From positions 1 to 15,150 of the forward strand of contig CAXTTV010000124.1 in the NCBI GenBank assembly GCA_964247295.1: a stretch of 15,150 nucleotides of DNA. Direction: 5' to 3'. Below, piece after piece: positions 13,699 through 15,150 of this stretch (the first letter of the stretch is position 1; each line of letters opens with the position of its first letter). This stretch comes from CAXTTV01 sp964247295. Its GTDB lineage: Bacteria; Chloroflexota; Ktedonobacteria; Ktedonobacterales; Ktedonobacteraceae. The notes below the pieces were generated by a model. That model ran no database searches and had not been told where the DNA came from. It saw only the letters and a list, made by a program, of their open reading frames with translations. The position numbers were made by a program, and so were the translations under genes.

Positions 13699-14574
13699 TT
13701 ATCCCTTGGCATAGCCAGCCATCAGGGCCTCCTGCATTCGACGTTGAATCAGCGTGTAGATAATATAGACGGGAATCAAGGTCAGCAGAGTTCCAGCAGT
13801 TAATAGACCGTAATCAACAACATTGAGCGTTTTCAGGAGCGGTAGTGCCACCTGAACTGTCTGTGTATCTCTCCCTAAAATCACCAAAGCGAATATATAT
13901 TCGTTCCAAAAGTTCAGAAAATTGAGGATCAGCACGGTCGCGATCCCAGGAACCGATAGGGGAATGACGAGTCGTAAAAGAATCGTCAGGCGGTTGGCTC
14001 CATCTATTTCTGCCGCTTCCTCTATTTCATAGGGGATGCTCCGCATAAATTGCGCCATCAGGATAACGGTGAGCGGCAGGCCTGATACAGGATAAAAGAG
14101 GACCAAAAACAGTGTGGAGTGGAAAAGTCCCAACTTCACTGAGAGCAGGAATGTGGGAACGAGCACCGCGAAACCAGGGATCAAAAAGCCCAGGCTAAAT
14201 GCGCGTTCAATAAGGGCTGCCCCTTTCAAGGGAATACGCGCGATCGCATAGGCGGCTGGAAGCGCCAGTAGCAAAGTAAGGATTTCCGAGGCAGTCGTAA
14301 TATAGGCGGAGGTCCACATCGCGGAGAAAAGACTCGCGTCATCCTGGGCGGCAATAAAGTTTTGAAGCGACAATGAGGTTGGCAAACTCAATGGTTGTAT
14401 AAAGATCTCGTTGTTGCTCTTAAAGGCGGAAATGATCAGGTAGTAAATGGGGATCAGAATAATCAGGACGTAGATCACAACCAGTCCCCGCACAATGTAT
14501 GTACATATCAGCGAACTGACACTTCTGCTAATGGCATTCGCAGAAGTACGCTGCCGAGAAGGGAGACTTATCAT
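13699..14574 (-). CDS. ABC sugar transporter permease, MalG-type
   Basis: Inner-membrane permease of a carbohydrate uptake ABC transporter, 291 residues with about six membrane segments (first near VVIYVLIILIPIYYLIISAF). The cytoplasmic EAA loop that docks the ATPase is clear: EIEEAAEIDGANRLTILLRLVIPLSVPGI. The C-terminus (IYTLIQRRMQEALMAGYAKG) is typical of MalG-type subunits, which often end in a conserved GA/G-K-G tail. ATG 14574 is chosen over TTG 14598 because AAAGGAAG precedes it by about 7 bases. The gene starts 24 bases after the other permease's stop and ends 45 bases before GH1. Its cargo is likely the oligosaccharide degraded by GH1 and GH38. Confidence 0.93.
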   Translation of the reverse strand: MISLPSRQRTSANAISRSVSSLICTYIVRGLVVIYVLIILIPIYYLIISAFKSNNEIFIQPLSLPTSLSLQNFIAAQDDASLFSAMWTSAYITTASEILTLLLALPAAYAIARIPLKGAALIERAFSLGFLIPGFAVLVPTFLLSVKLGLFHSTLFLVLFYPVSGLPLTVILMAQFMRSIPYEIEEAAEIDGANRLTILLRLVIPLSVPGIATVLILNFLNFWNEYIFALVILGRDTQTVQVALPLLKTLNVVDYGLLTAGTLLTLIPVYIIYTLIQRRMQEALMAGYAKG

Positions 14575-14598
14575 TCCTATGCTTCCTTTCGTAGACAA

Positions 14599-15150
14599 TT
14601 AATAGGCGGGACGGAACATTTGGCGAATCAATAGCATACCCAGCAAACCAGTTAAGAATAAGAATACACCAATTGCCTGACTATATCCGATGTGCGAAGC
14701 AACAAATGCCTCGTTGTAAAGCATAAAACCAAGCGTCGTCGAGGCCGTACCAGGCCCACCATTTGTGAGCAGCAAAACAGTCTGCGCCGATCCTAAAAGC
14801 AATCCGAGAAACTGAAGCATCGCCATGCCCCCCACAAAATCTCGAATCATCGGAAAAGCAATCAAGCGCAACTTTGACCAGTGCGTCGCCCCATCGATCT
14901 CAGCCGCCTCGTAAAGCTCGGGCGCTATACCTGAGAGTCGCGCGGAAAATATGACCGCACAAAAGCCCACTCCCCCCCACAGATTAATCCCAATGACCGC
15001 ACCTAGAGCCGTCGCGGGATCAGCATTCCATAGATGCGTGAGGGTATGCAGGCCAACAGCGTTCAATAGGGCATTAATAATCCCATTGGGGGCATAGATC
15101 CCAATAAACAACATGGTGGCTGCAACTGAGGACATCAAGGTGGGAGTGAA
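14599..15150 (-). CDS. ABC sugar transporter permease, MalF/UgpA-type, 5' part outside window
   Basis: C-terminal 183 residues of the partner permease; the frame stays open to the window edge, so the true start lies beyond 15150. Hydrophobic segments include AVIGINLWGGVGFCAVIFSA and FLFLTGLLGMLLIRQMF. The EAA loop is LYEAAEIDGATHWSKLRLIAFPMIRD. The NGGPGTASTTLGFMLYNEAF segment is typical of the MalF/UgpA branch. It heads the visible part of the minus-strand operon. The substrate-binding protein gene would usually be further upstream, outside the window; no ATPase gene is visible, and such systems often share one. Confidence 0.92.
   Translation of the reverse strand, partial: FTPTLMSSVAATMLFIGIYAPNGIINALLNAVGLHTLTHLWNADPATALGAVIGINLWGGVGFCAVIFSARLSGIAPELYEAAEIDGATHWSKLRLIAFPMIRDFVGGMAMLQFLGLLLGSAQTVLLLTNGGPGTASTTLGFMLYNEAFVASHIGYSQAIGVFLFLTGLLGMLLIRQMFRPAY

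Noticed and set aside
1..15150. CRISPR arrays, tRNA, rRNA, transposases, phage genes
   Set aside because: I looked for regularly spaced repeats, cloverleaf patterns and recombinase motifs on both strands and saw none that could be supported.

Overview
The window looks like a draft scaffold from a spore-forming, multicellular Chloroflexota bacterium of the Ktedonobacter type. This rests on moderate GC (about 50%), large spacers, a NarL-type two-component pair, a LacI regulator, and secreted GH5 enzymes next to an ABC sugar-uptake and glycosidase operon. That placement is an inference from gene style, not a database result. Three runs of N (667-676, 12318-12339, 13154-13195) are assembly gaps. 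The two inside the GH1 gene distort its reading and can be repaired by eye.

Region 1 (1-1943, + strand): a NarL/FixJ response regulator, cut by the window edge, followed by its membrane sensor histidine kinase. The receiver domain carries two adjacent in-frame stops at the usual Asp-Gly-x-Glu position. Region 2 (1944-2964): about 1 kb of decayed DNA. It holds a GC-rich island (about 62% GC against 40% in the flank) with no convincing gene, a truncated nitrilase-family fragment with a nonsense codon (2430-2612, - strand), two perfect inverted repeats, and a possible gene-start remnant at 2904.

Region 3 (2965-6938): a LacI-family repressor (- strand) diverges from two tandem, paralogous, secreted GH5 glycoside hydrolases (+ strand). 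The shared spacer has a good promoter for each direction. Between the two -35 boxes lie three copies of TTAYCGA, the likely operators. The second GH5 has Gln in place of the conserved His after strand beta-3. A 10-bp hairpin lies between the paralogues, and a long hairpin terminator closes the pair.

Region 4 (6962-15150, - strand, read right to left): a tightly spaced operon of two ABC sugar permeases (the first cut by the window end), a GH1 beta-glycosidase, a GH38 alpha-mannosidase-like enzyme, a ROK sugar kinase and a long class I phosphomannose isomerase-like protein. The inferred flow is this. Secreted GH5 enzymes cut a beta-linked polysaccharide and the permeases import oligosaccharides. 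GH1 and GH38 split them inside the cell, the ROK kinase phosphorylates the released hexose (mannose), and the isomerase turns mannose-6-phosphate into fructose-6-phosphate. All the families are known. I did not find a clearly new system. The least explained items are the GC-rich island, the operator cluster, the divergent GH5 copy and the extra N-terminal half of the isomerase.
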